Part shown: in pieces, positions 18,750 through 26,781 of the stretch
How the letters are laid out: each line of letters begins with the position of its first letter
Numbering within the stretch: the first letter of the stretch is position 1
NCBI RefSeq assembly: GCF_004004555.2
Contig: NZ_SACP01000004.1
Span: 186,001-250,000 of the forward strand
Origin: Methylobacterium oryzihabitans
Lineage (GTDB): Bacteria > Pseudomonadota > Alphaproteobacteria > Rhizobiales > Beijerinckiaceae
Direction of reading: 5' to 3'
DNA: 64,000 nucleotides
Translations under genes and position numbers: made by a program
Notes under the pieces: model-generated
What the model saw: only the letters and a program-made list of their open reading frames with translations
What the model was told of the DNA's origin: nothing
The model's database searches: none

Positions 18750-19057
18750 GCGCCCCGCCCGACCCGCCGGTCTTCGCCGAGCCGTGGGAGGCGCAGGTCT
18801 TCGCCATGGTCGTGTCGCTGCAGGATGCCGGCCTGTTCACCCCGGGCGAATGGGCCGAGGCGCTCGGCGCCGCGAGCCGCCGCGGCGGCGGACCGACCGA
18901 CTACGCCCTGTGGCTGGAGACGGTCGAGGGCCTGCTCGCCGCCCGGGGTGTGACGGCGCCCGGCGCTCTGGAGGCCCGCCGCGCCGCCTTCGCCCGCGCC
19001 GCCGCGGCGACGCCGCACGGCGAGCCGATCCGGCTCGAGAACGACCCCGGGGCGTGA
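18746..19057 (+). CDS. Nitrile hydratase accessory (activator) protein
   Basis: This small protein of about 103 residues resembles the N-terminal half of the beta subunit and matches the nitrile hydratase accessory/P14K type that delivers cobalt by subunit exchange. Visible family features are FAEPWEAQVFAMVVSLQDAG, FTPGEWAEALG and DYALWLETVEGLL. The start is the GTG at 18746-18748, overlapping the beta stop (GTGA). An ATG further upstream in the same frame lies inside nthB and is unlikely. No amidase or cobalt transporter gene follows. Confidence 0.85.
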   Translation: MSAPPDPPVFAEPWEAQVFAMVVSLQDAGLFTPGEWAEALGAASRRGGGPTDYALWLETVEGLLAARGVTAPGALEARRAAFARAAAATPHGEPIRLENDPGA

Positions 19058-19065
19058 CCCCTGGT

Positions 19066-20409
19066 TCAACTCCGCCGCACCGCCTCGGACGCCGCCACCA
19101 TCGTCTTCGCGGCGGCCTCGAAGGCCTGGAAGGCCGGGATGGCGCGGTCCCAGGCGCCGGCCCCGACGCCCTCGACCACCGCCGCCGCCTGCCGCTTGGC
19201 CTCGGCACAGGCGGCGAGCAGCCGGTCGCGGGCGGCCCGGTCCGCACCCTCGACGGCCTCCGACGCCGCGGGCGCGGCCTCGACGGCCGCGGGCGCGCCG
19301 GCGGCCTCTGCGCTCGCCGACGCCCGGCCGACCAGGATCGCGGCGAGGCGCCGCTTCCAGGCGGCGAGATCGGCCGGCAGGCGCACCAGCGAGTAGCCCG
19401 ACAACTCGCGGGCTCCACCGGCCTCCAGGGCGTCGAGGGCCCCGGCCTCGGCGCGGACCAGGATCGTCATCAGCCCGTCGATCTCGGCGAGGGTCTTGTC
19501 GGCCTTGCCGGCGACCTGCTGCACTCCCGACGAGATCTCCGACGCGGCGGTCTCCTGCTGGCCGAGCACGTCGGCGAGCGCCCGGATGCCGCCGGCCGAC
19601 TGCGCCACCGCCTCGCCCTCCTCGCTCACCCGCCCGCCGATCCGCGCGACCGCGGCGCTGCCCGCCGCGACCGCGCGGCGGCTCTCCTCGACCGCCGCCT
19701 GGATCGCGGCGAGTTCCTGCAGCAGGGTCGAGAGGCGCTGGCGGATCTGGTCGGTCGCCCGGGCGGTCTGACCCGAGAGCTGCTTGACCTCGGCGGCGAC
19801 GACCGCGAAGCCCTTGCCGGCCTCGCCGGCCCGGGCCGCCTCGATGGTGGCGTTCAGCGCCAGGAGGTTGGTCTGGCTCGAGATCGCCTCGATGGCGCCG
19901 GCGATCTCCTGGATCTGCTGGGCGGCGCCCTCGAAGCCGCGCAGGCGCTCCTCGATCTGGGCGGTCCCCGACTCGATCGCCGCCATGGTGTCGACCGCCT
20001 CGCGCATCCCGGCGGCGCAGCCGAGGATGCCGTCGCGGGCGCGCTCGGCGAGGCCGGCGCTGGCCTGCGACCGGCTCGACAATTCGCGGGTCGAGGCCGC
20101 GACCTGCTCCACCGCCGCCGCCATCGCGCGGGTCTGGCTCGACACCTCGGCGGCGTCGTGGGTCATCCAGGCCAGGACGGTGGCGGCCTCCGACGCCTCG
20201 GCCGAGACCTGCGCCGCGACCGCGAGATCCGCCGCGGCGGTCCGGCGGCCCTGCGCGACCAGCCCGCGCAGGGCGAGCCCGAACCGGCCGTCGGCGGTCA
20301 CCGTGCCGGCGGCACCGGCCGTATCGAGCAGGCGGGCCAGCCGCTCCTCCACGGCCTCGGGGGCTTCGGCCGTTGCGATGGCTGGCGGGGCGCGGCGGGA
20401 CAAGAACAT
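19066..20409 (-). CDS. Soluble methyl-accepting chemotaxis protein
   Basis: This is a chemoreceptor-type signalling protein of 447 residues without any transmembrane helix. The conserved signalling tip is [20 protein letters not shown] followed by [20 protein letters not shown], at about 165-205. Long heptad-rich helices precede and follow it. The N-terminal 60 residues hold no recognised sensor domain; the C-terminus is alanine-rich. It probably couples to CheA/CheW in the cytoplasm, in keeping with the flagellar genes nearby. It converges with the nitrile hydratase operon, whose last stop is only 8 bp away. Confidence 0.92.
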   Translation of the reverse strand: MFLSRRAPPAIATAEAPEAVEERLARLLDTAGAAGTVTADGRFGLALRGLVAQGRRTAAADLAVAAQVSAEASEAATVLAWMTHDAAEVSSQTRAMAAAVEQVAASTRELSSRSQASAGLAERARDGILGCAAGMREAVDTMAAIESGTAQIEERLRGFEGAAQQIQEIAGAIEAISSQTNLLALNATIEAARAGEAGKGFAVVAAEVKQLSGQTARATDQIRQRLSTLLQELAAIQAAVEESRRAVAAGSAAVARIGGRVSEEGEAVAQSAGGIRALADVLGQQETAASEISSGVQQVAGKADKTLAEIDGLMTILVRAEAGALDALEAGGARELSGYSLVRLPADLAAWKRRLAAILVGRASASAEAAGAPAAVEAAPAASEAVEGADRAARDRLLAACAEAKRQAAAVVEGVGAGAWDRAIPAFQAFEAAAKTMVAASEAVRRS

Positions 20410-20680
20410 GGCGTCGTCGTTTCGTCGGTTGTCGCGACGGAACTTGAACCGAATCAGTTCACCCTTCGTTACAACCGCACGTGGTCAGCCGGACTAGGCC
20501 ACTGGAGACGAGGATGGTCGGCGTCGATTGATGAGACCCTTCGTCCCGCAGTACAGGCGCGCGGCCAGCGCCGCGACATCGGGGCGGCGGACGGGATGGG
20601 CCGCAGAGGACTCGCCCGCTGGTTGTTAGGACGGCCGGGGCGTCGGGACGCTGCGATGGGCGGCAGGATCGCGCCGCCCC

Positions 20681-20710
20681 TTGCCCCGTCCTACGCGACT
20701 TGCGCATAAA
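20681..20710 (+). promoter_or_regulatory. Candidate promoter for the two-gene HTH unit
   Basis: TTGCCC (20681-20686) and CATAAA (20705-20710) are spaced 18 bp, ending 5 bp before the ATG at 20716, so a transcript from here would be nearly leaderless. It is a weak match. The rest of the 20410-20715 interval shows no supportable gene. Confidence 0.2.
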
Positions 20711-20715
20711 GCACC

Positions 20716-21060
20716 ATGTGGTCGGCGAGCGACATCACGATCGACCTCGTGCTCGACGAGTCGGCCGAGGACATCCTCACCGGCGTCGTCGCGACGCCGG
20801 CCGGAACCGTCAAGGTGATGGCGGAGGTGAGCTTCACGGAGGGGGGCCTGATCCTGCGCGGGCTGCATATGCACTCGCAGGTCGGCGGCGCCAATGCCTT
20901 CGGTGCCGTCCACCTGCGCCATCTCGCGCAAGCCGTCATGGAGACCTTCGATGTCGGATCTCTCGAAGTTGCTGGCGCAAGCCGGACCACGGGTGCGAAT
21001 CCAGGGCGTCGACCGGGTCGGCTCAGGTTCACGCGAAAGCCTTCTCCTCGGGAAGGCTGA
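20716..21060 (+). CDS. Small protein of unknown function, partner of the HTH gene
   Basis: This is a 114-residue protein not assigned to a known family. The first 85 residues look like a compact alpha/beta domain (ITIDLVLDESAEDILTGVVA, then VMAEVSFTEGGLILRGLHMH). The tail is basic and glycine-rich (RTTGANPGRRPGRLRFTRKP). The gene overlaps the following HTH gene by 110 bp in another frame, an arrangement that implies tight translational coupling and recalls toxin-antitoxin pairs. No toxin fold can be named from the sequence. Confidence 0.6.
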   Translation: MWSASDITIDLVLDESAEDILTGVVATPAGTVKVMAEVSFTEGGLILRGLHMHSQVGGANAFGAVHLRHLAQAVMETFDVGSLEVAGASRTTGANPGRRPGRLRFTRKPSPREG

Positions 21061-21496
21061 GGTCGCCGGCGGCCCCGACACACCGCAGGCCGCCCTGATC
21101 CTCGCGCGCCGCCACATGACGCTGCGTGCGGCCCATCGGGCCTTGAGCCGCCTCGTCGAAACGGGATGGGTCGTCGTCGAGGTGCCGATGGTCGAGAACG
21201 TGGACGCGGTCATCCACGAACTGGCCGGAGCCGGCATTCGCGCATCCCGCTACCGGGAGCCCGCGTCGGTGGGTCCGGCGGAACTTCGCGAGCGCCTGCA
21301 GCTCACGCAGGAACAGTTCGCGCTGGCCTTCGGCCTCGATGCGGCGACGCTTCGGAACTGGGAGCAGGGGCGGTCCCAGCCCGACCGGGCCTCGCGCAGC
21401 CTGCTGGCGATGATCGCCACGGATCCGGGCGCCGTCGTCGGATTGCTGGCCCGGGCGCAGCGCGACCGGCGGGAGGAGGACGTCGGCGCGGCCTGA
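20951..21496 (+). CDS. HTH (XRE-like) DNA-binding protein, possible antitoxin
   Basis: This 181-residue protein has a C-terminal helix-turn-helix at about 110-160 (ELRERLQLTQEQFALAFGLD followed by LRNWEQGRSQPDRASRSLL), resembling HigA-type and other XRE antitoxins. The N-terminal domain (about 45-100) has a pattern that weakly recalls the ribosomal L7/L12 C-terminal fold; this is a guess. The ATG at 20951 is preferred over one 57 bp upstream because the upstream residues are Ser/Pro-rich. It overlaps the upstream small gene by 110 bp, so the two are probably one operon in which this protein autoregulates. Confidence 0.75.
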   Translation: MSDLSKLLAQAGPRVRIQGVDRVGSGSRESLLLGKAEVAGGPDTPQAALILARRHMTLRAAHRALSRLVETGWVVVEVPMVENVDAVIHELAGAGIRASRYREPASVGPAELRERLQLTQEQFALAFGLDAATLRNWEQGRSQPDRASRSLLAMIATDPGAVVGLLARAQRDRREEDVGAA

Positions 21497-21571
21497 TCGT
21501 CATCGAGACGAATGGGGCGGCGCCCGGTCTCCCGAACGCCGCCCCGTCGATCCGGTCCCCTTGCGGGAACG

Positions 21572-24500
21572 TCAGGCGTTGCCGATCGCCGCCTTGGTGC
21601 GCGACCACCAGCCGGCCCGCTTCGGCCGGTCCGGATCGGACGGGGTCAGGACGACCGCGACCGGCTCAGGCTCGGGTGCCGGGGGCTCGACGGGAGCGGG
21701 CTCCGGGGCGGCCTCGGGTGCCTCGATCGTCGCGGCGGCGAGGGCCTCGCGCTCGTGGGCGCTCGGCTCGGCCGCGACGAGGTCGGGCGTCTCGGCGCCG
21801 GGCGCCGGAGCGACGGCCTCGGGCGACGGCCCGGCGATCTCGCCGACGGCGACGATCTCCTCCGACAGCGAGTCGGGGACGAGGGTCACCACGGTCGATT
21901 CGGCCGGAGCGTCGGCGCTGCTGACGATCTCGTCGCCGACGGTGCCGCCGGCCTCCTCGATCCGGTCGCGCCCCCGCCCGCCGCGGCGGCCGCGGCGGCG
22001 GCGGCGGCCCTGGCCGTCGTCGCGCTCGTCGGCGCCGGGGCGATCGTCCGGCGCGGCCACGGCCTCGCCGTCCTCGGTGATCGGGATCGAGACCGCGGCT
22101 TCCGCGACGGCGTCGTCCTCGTCCTCGTCGTCGCCCTCGGCCTCGTTCTGGCCCTCCTCGTCGGGTCCGCGCTCGCCGCGGGTCCGGCGGCGGCGACGGC
22201 GGCGGCGGCGGCGGCCGCCGTTCTCGTCGTCGTTCGCGGCGGCCTGCTCGGGTGCGGCGGCCTCGGCGGTCTCCTCGACCTCCTCGATCGCCTCGACGAC
22301 CTCGTCCTCCTCGTCGTCCTCCTCCAGCGGCGGCGGCTCGACCGCCTCGGCGCGGATGCTGGTCGCCTGCGGCCGCGGCTCCAGCCGCTGGGCCGGGTCG
22401 CCGCGCTCGAGGTGGAACACCGAGGTCGCGGCGAGCCGCTCGTCGGCCGCGATGATGACGGCGGCGCCGAAGCGGGCCTCCAGCTCGGCGAGATGGGCGC
22501 GCTTCTGGTTGAGGATGTAGAGCGCGACCTCGGTCCGGGTGCGCAGGATCAGGTTATGGCTGCTCGACTTGAGCAGCGCCTCCTCGATCGCCCGCAGGAT
22601 CAGCAGCGCGACCGACGCGGTCGCCCGCACGAAGCCCGAGCCGCCGCAATGGGCGCACGGCACCGACGAGGATTCGAGCACGCCGGTGCGGATGCGCTGG
22701 CGCGACATCTCCAGCAGGCCGAACGGCGAGATCCGGCCGACCTGGATGCGGGCGCGGTCGTTCTTCAGGCACTCGTTCAGCTTCTTCTCGACGGCGCGGT
22801 TGTTGCGCTTCTCCTCCATGTCGATGAAGTCGATGACGATGAGCCCGGCGAGGTCGCGCAGGCGCAACTGGCGCGCCACCTCCTCGGCGGCCTCCAGGTT
22901 GGTCTTGAGCGCGGTGTCCTCGATGTCGTGCTCGCGGGTGGCGCGGCCCGAATTGACGTCGATCGAGACCAGCGCCTCGGTCGGGTTGATGACGAGGTAG
23001 CCGCCCGAGCGCAGGGAGACGTGGTTGGAGAACATCGCGTCGAGCTGCTGCTCGACCCCGAACCGGGCGAAGACCGGCACCGGGTCGCGGTAGGGCCGCA
23101 CCACCTTGGACTGGCCCGGCATCAGCATCCGCATGAAGTCGCGGGCCTCGCGGTAGGCGTCGTCGCCCGAGACCAGGACCTCGTCGATGTCCTTGTTGTA
23201 GAGGTCGCGGATGGCGCGCTTGATGAGCGAGCCCTCCTCGTAGACGAGCGCCGGGGCCGAGGACGACAGCGTCAGCTCGCGCACGCTCTCCCACAGGCGC
23301 ATCAGGTACTCGAAGTCGCGCTTGATCTCCGGCTTGGTGCGCGAGGCGCCCGCCGTGCGCAGGATCACGCCCATCCCGTCCGGCACTTCGAGGTCGGTGG
23401 CGATCTCCTTCAGGCGCTTGCGGTCGGCCGCGCTGGTGATCTTGCGCGAGATGCCGCCGCCGCGCCCGGTATTGGGCATCAGCACCGAGTAGCGGCCGGC
23501 GAGCGACAGGTAGGTGGTGAGCGCCGCGCCCTTGGTGCCGCGCTCCTCCTTGACCACCTGCACCAGGATGACCTGCCGGCGCTTGATGACCTCCTGGATC
23601 TTGTAGTGCCGGCGCGGGGCGCGGGGACGGTCCGGGATCTCGGCGAGGGCGTCGCCGCGGCCGCCGACCTGCTCGACGACCGGCTCCTCGTGCTCCTCGT
23701 CGTGCTCGTCGTCGCCGTCCTCGTCATCCTCCTCGTCGTCGTCCGAGTCATCGTCGTCCGACTCCTCGTCCTCGTCGTCATCCTCGTCGGAATCGTCCTC
23801 GTCCTCCGGCTCGTCCTTGTCGGTGACGGGCTGGGAGGCGGCGACGGGCTGCGGCAGGGCGGTCTCGCCCTCGGAGGCCGCGGCGTCCTGCTCCGGCGCG
23901 ATGCCGGCGGAGCCGTGGACCGGCTCTGCGGCGACGGGGGCGTCGGGTTCGACCGCGACCGGTGCGGGCTCGGCCTCGACCTCGTGCGAGGCCGCCCCGG
24001 CCTCGTGCGACCATGCAGGCTCGTGCGAGACCGTTTCGACCTCGTGCGAGGACGCGTCCCCGGCCGCGTGCGACGGCGCGTCGTCCTGCGCCGGGGTCGC
24101 CTCGCCGCCGGCGGCGTCCTGCGCGACCGCGTGTTCGGTCTCGCTCTCGACCGGGCGCGCCTCGGCGTCGGGCGCCACGGTGTCGTGGTCGTGCTCGTGC
24201 GAGGCGGTCTCGGCGGCGGGGCGCTCGCCCTCCTCCGGCTCCAGCCCCTCGGCGGGGGCGGTGACGACGGCATCGGGGCGGGCGGCGGCGGGCTCGGCGC
24301 GGCGGCGGCGGCGTCCGCGGCGGCGGCGCTCGTCCTGCTCGCGGGCCGGTCGCTCGGGGCGCTCCTCGTGCTCGCGCTCGGCCCGGGCCTCCTCCTCGAG
24401 GAGCGCCATCCGGTCGGCGATCGGAATCTGGTAGTAGTCGGGATGGATCTCGCTGAAGGCGAGGAAGCCGTGGCGGTTGCCTCCGTACTCGACGAAGGCG

Positions 24501-24667
24501 GCCTGGAGCGACGGCTCGACCCGGGTGACCTTGGCGAGGTAGATGTTGCCGCGCAACTGGCGGCGGTTAGCCGCCTCGAAGTCGAATTCCTCGACCTTCG
24601 ATCCCTTGACCGTCACCACCCGGGTCTCTTCCGGGTGGGCGGCGTCGATGAGCATCTTGTTGGCCAT
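21572..24667 (-). CDS. rne: Ribonuclease E (RNase E/G family)
   Basis: This is an endoribonuclease of 1031 residues, central to mRNA decay and rRNA processing. The S1 domain is split: RNA-binding strands at 36-86 and 352-390 flank an insertion of about 265 residues. That insertion contains repeated SHE motifs and an Asp/Glu tract at 284-328. The catalytic Asp570 (VSIDVNSGRAT) and Asp613 (VIDFIDM) are 43 apart, as are D303 and D346 of the E. coli enzyme; the zinc link C671-AHC674 is also conserved. The C-terminal 300 residues are disordered with Arg-rich and acidic blocks, a degradosome scaffold. The ATG at 24665-24667 gives MANKMLIDAAHPEETRVV. Confidence 0.96.
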   Translation of the reverse strand: MANKMLIDAAHPEETRVVTVKGSKVEEFDFEAANRRQLRGNIYLAKVTRVEPSLQAAFVEYGGNRHGFLAFSEIHPDYYQIPIADRMALLEEEARAEREHEERPERPAREQDERRRRGRRRRRAEPAAARPDAVVTAPAEGLEPEEGERPAAETASHEHDHDTVAPDAEARPVESETEHAVAQDAAGGEATPAQDDAPSHAAGDASSHEVETVSHEPAWSHEAGAASHEVEAEPAPVAVEPDAPVAAEPVHGSAGIAPEQDAAASEGETALPQPVAASQPVTDKDEPEDEDDSDEDDDEDEESDDDDSDDDEEDDEDGDDEHDEEHEEPVVEQVGGRGDALAEIPDRPRAPRRHYKIQEVIKRRQVILVQVVKEERGTKGAALTTYLSLAGRYSVLMPNTGRGGGISRKITSAADRKRLKEIATDLEVPDGMGVILRTAGASRTKPEIKRDFEYLMRLWESVRELTLSSSAPALVYEEGSLIKRAIRDLYNKDIDEVLVSGDDAYREARDFMRMLMPGQSKVVRPYRDPVPVFARFGVEQQLDAMFSNHVSLRSGGYLVINPTEALVSIDVNSGRATREHDIEDTALKTNLEAAEEVARQLRLRDLAGLIVIDFIDMEEKRNNRAVEKKLNECLKNDRARIQVGRISPFGLLEMSRQRIRTGVLESSSVPCAHCGGSGFVRATASVALLILRAIEEALLKSSSHNLILRTRTEVALYILNQKRAHLAELEARFGAAVIIAADERLAATSVFHLERGDPAQRLEPRPQATSIRAEAVEPPPLEEDDEEDEVVEAIEEVEETAEAAAPEQAAANDDENGGRRRRRRRRRRTRGERGPDEEGQNEAEGDDEDEDDAVAEAAVSIPITEDGEAVAAPDDRPGADERDDGQGRRRRRGRRGGRGRDRIEEAGGTVGDEIVSSADAPAESTVVTLVPDSLSEEIVAVGEIAGPSPEAVAPAPGAETPDLVAAEPSAHEREALAAATIEAPEAAPEPAPVEPPAPEPEPVAVVLTPSDPDRPKRAGWWSRTKAAIGNA

Positions 24668-25182
24668 GACGTTCTTTCGGCATGGCGAGTGGCGGCAGCG
24701 TCGCGGGATCCGACCGTGCCGCGGAGAACCGCACTTCCCGCAGGAAGGCGCCTCCGACCGCAACGGCGCTGTCTGGCCGCGACCGAGGGGTCGCGGCAGG
24801 GGGTGTCGGGCTGGGGCTGCCGTCAAACGCCGCTGCGCGCAAGCCTGCGCGCGAGGGGTTGACACAGGCCGGGGGCAGGAAGCGCGGACGGGCGCGACGC
24901 CGATCGCGCGCGCCGGGGACGGCAGCAACGGAATCCGTGGCTGTGCGTCCGCGCATGATCCCACCGACCTCTCGAAACGACGGGCCGGCGCGAGGGCCGA
25001 CCGCTTGGAAACGGGCGGAGACGCTCAACGAGAACGCCGCCGCTGGCGAAGGCGATTCCTGCCCGGCCTGGCGGACCTGCCGCCTGGCGGAAAGCCGGCG
25101 ACGGACGCCGCGGACAACGAGGTGTCCGGGCGAGCCCGCGGGCCGCGACGGAAGACCGGCGGCATCGGGCAGGGATCACCAT

Positions 25183-25211
25183 CATTAAAGAGTGTTCCTC
25201 GGCCTTGGCAA
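25183..25211 (-). promoter_or_regulatory. Candidate rne promoter
   Basis: On the minus strand TTGCCA (25206-25211) and TTAATG (25183-25188) are separated by exactly 17 bp, a good sigma-70-like arrangement. It would give an rne leader of about 500 nt, in line with the long regulatory leader of E. coli rne. The 24668-25339 interval has no supportable gene and also must hold the promoter of the divergent amidase gene. Confidence 0.4.
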
Positions 25212-25339
25212 GCGGGATCCTGCGAGGCTCGCTTGTGCCCTGTGAGCAACATCGCGGAACGGCGTGATCCGGCGGGTTTGCGAAGCGTTAACCACGCGTG
25301 GGCAATCCCGTACGGGGGAAGTCGACGAGCCGCGAAGCC

Positions 25340-26608
25340 ATGCCGATACGCGCCTGCCCGAGCCATCTCCTGTGCGTCCTCCTCGCCGCCTGGGCGCTGC
25401 TCGCCGTGCCGGCGGCGGCGGCCCCGGCGGTCGTGCCCGATCTGCCGGCGGTGGCGATCGCCGCCGAGGTCGCGGCCGGGCCGGACAACGGCACCCGCCT
25501 CACCGTGGTGCTGTCGAAGCCGGTCGAGGCGCGGGCCTTCGTGATGGAGCGTCCCGACCGGGCGATCATCGAATTGCCCGAGGTCAACTTCCAGCTCGCG
25601 CCGCAATCCGGCCGGCGGCGCGAGGGGCTGATCGGCTCCTACCGCTACGGGCTGTTCGCCCCGGGCCGCTCGCGCATCGTCATCGATCTCGCCCAGCCCG
25701 CCACCATCGCGCGGGTGGCCACCGCGCCGCGGCCGCGCGACGGCGCCACGCTGCTCACCATCGACCTCGCCCGCAGCGACCGCGACGGCTTCCGCCGCGC
25801 CGCGGTGGTCCCGGCCGCGGCCCCGGAGGCGGCGCCCGCCCCCGCCGCCGAGACCGGCGACGCCCGCCCGCTCGTCATCGTCGATGCCGGCCACGGCGGC
25901 ACCGATCCGGGCGCGATCGCGGCCAACGGCGCGTTCGAAAAGGACATCGTGTTCGGGGTGGCGCAGGACCTCGTGCGCCGGCTGGAAGCCGGCGGCCGGC
26001 TGCGGGTGCGCATGACCCGCGACAGCGACGTGTTCGTGCCGCTGGCCGAGCGGGTCCGCATCGCCCGCGACGCCCGGGCCGACCTGTTCGTGTCGATCCA
26101 CGCCGATTCGATCTCGGCGGCGCCGCAGGTGCGCGGCGCCACGATCTACACCGGCTCGGAGCGGGCGACCGACGCCGAATCGGCCCGCCTCGCCGACCGC
26201 GAGAACCGGGCCGACGCCGCCGCCGGCGCCGATGCCGGCGAGGGCCCGGGCGACGTCGCCGACATCCTGCAGGAACTCACCCTGCGCGAGACCCGCGGCT
26301 TCTCGGCCCGGTTCGCGCAGGGTCTGCGCACCCGCCTCGGCCGCGTGATGGAGATGAGCGCCAAGCCCCACCGCGAGGCCGGGTTCAAGGTGCTGCGCTC
26401 GCCAGACGTGCCCTCGGTGCTGGTCGAACTCGGCTACCTGTCGAGCCAGCGCGACCTCGATCTGCTGCTCTCCGACGAGTGGCGCGGGCGCGTCACCGCC
26501 GAGATGAGTTCGGCGATCGAGACGTTCTTCGCCGGCCGCGGAGGCGCCCGCCCGGCGCTCGCCGAGAGCGCGGTTCCGCCGGGCCGGGCGACCACCGCCT
26601 CGCGCTGA
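25340..26608 (+). CDS. N-acetylmuramoyl-L-alanine amidase (AmiC type)
   Basis: This is a periplasmic amidase of 422 residues that cuts the peptide stem from murein. A signal peptide (MPIRACPSHLLCVLLAAWAL...) is followed by an AMIN localisation domain (about 45-150; LTVVLSKPVEARAFVME) and the Amidase_3 zinc domain. The latter has VIVDAGHGGTDPGAI, a conserved Glu in FEKDIVF, FVSIHADSI and LVELGYLSS. The ATG at 25340 is chosen over one 42 bp upstream because it starts the signal peptide. It is divergent from rne and 173 bp upstream of the penicillin-binding protein gene. Confidence 0.94.
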   Translation: MPIRACPSHLLCVLLAAWALLAVPAAAAPAVVPDLPAVAIAAEVAAGPDNGTRLTVVLSKPVEARAFVMERPDRAIIELPEVNFQLAPQSGRRREGLIGSYRYGLFAPGRSRIVIDLAQPATIARVATAPRPRDGATLLTIDLARSDRDGFRRAAVVPAAAPEAAPAPAAETGDARPLVIVDAGHGGTDPGAIAANGAFEKDIVFGVAQDLVRRLEAGGRLRVRMTRDSDVFVPLAERVRIARDARADLFVSIHADSISAAPQVRGATIYTGSERATDAESARLADRENRADAAAGADAGEGPGDVADILQELTLRETRGFSARFAQGLRTRLGRVMEMSAKPHREAGFKVLRSPDVPSVLVELGYLSSQRDLDLLLSDEWRGRVTAEMSSAIETFFAGRGGARPALAESAVPPGRATTASR

Positions 26609-26781
26609 CCCGGCGACGCCCCAGTTTCACCATAGATCCCGTGTCGATAGACGCCGTCGACGCCCCGTGATCCGCCGCCCCCGCCCCGTGCCCTTCCGGC
26701 CCGCGGACGAGGCTTGCCGGTGGTCGCCACGAGGCGCAACCTCCCGCCCCCGCGGCGGCACCATCGACGGATCGGGTTCGG

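Noticed and set aside
20459-20707. Possible 82-residue gene on the minus strand upstream of the chemoreceptor
   Set aside because: Ser/Arg/Pro-rich without secondary-structure pattern, no ribosome-binding site, and it occupies the likely promoter region of the neighbouring genes.
21512-24862. 1116-codon plus-strand open frame
   Set aside because: Antisense to rne; leucine/valine/arginine runs mirror the Asp/Glu codons of the RNase E acidic tract.
24859-24864. TTGACA box on the plus strand as amidase promoter
   Set aside because: No acceptable -10 element 16-18 bp downstream, and it lies almost 480 bp before the gene.
24682-25188. Possible small gene in the rne-amidase gap
   Set aside because: Arg/Ala/Gly-rich composition, no ribosome-binding site, no recognisable pattern, and it overlaps the predicted rne leader.
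26609-26781. Gap between amidase and penicillin-binding protein genes
   Set aside because: Looked for a small gene or terminator; only GC-rich sequence without a convincing stem-loop or frame.
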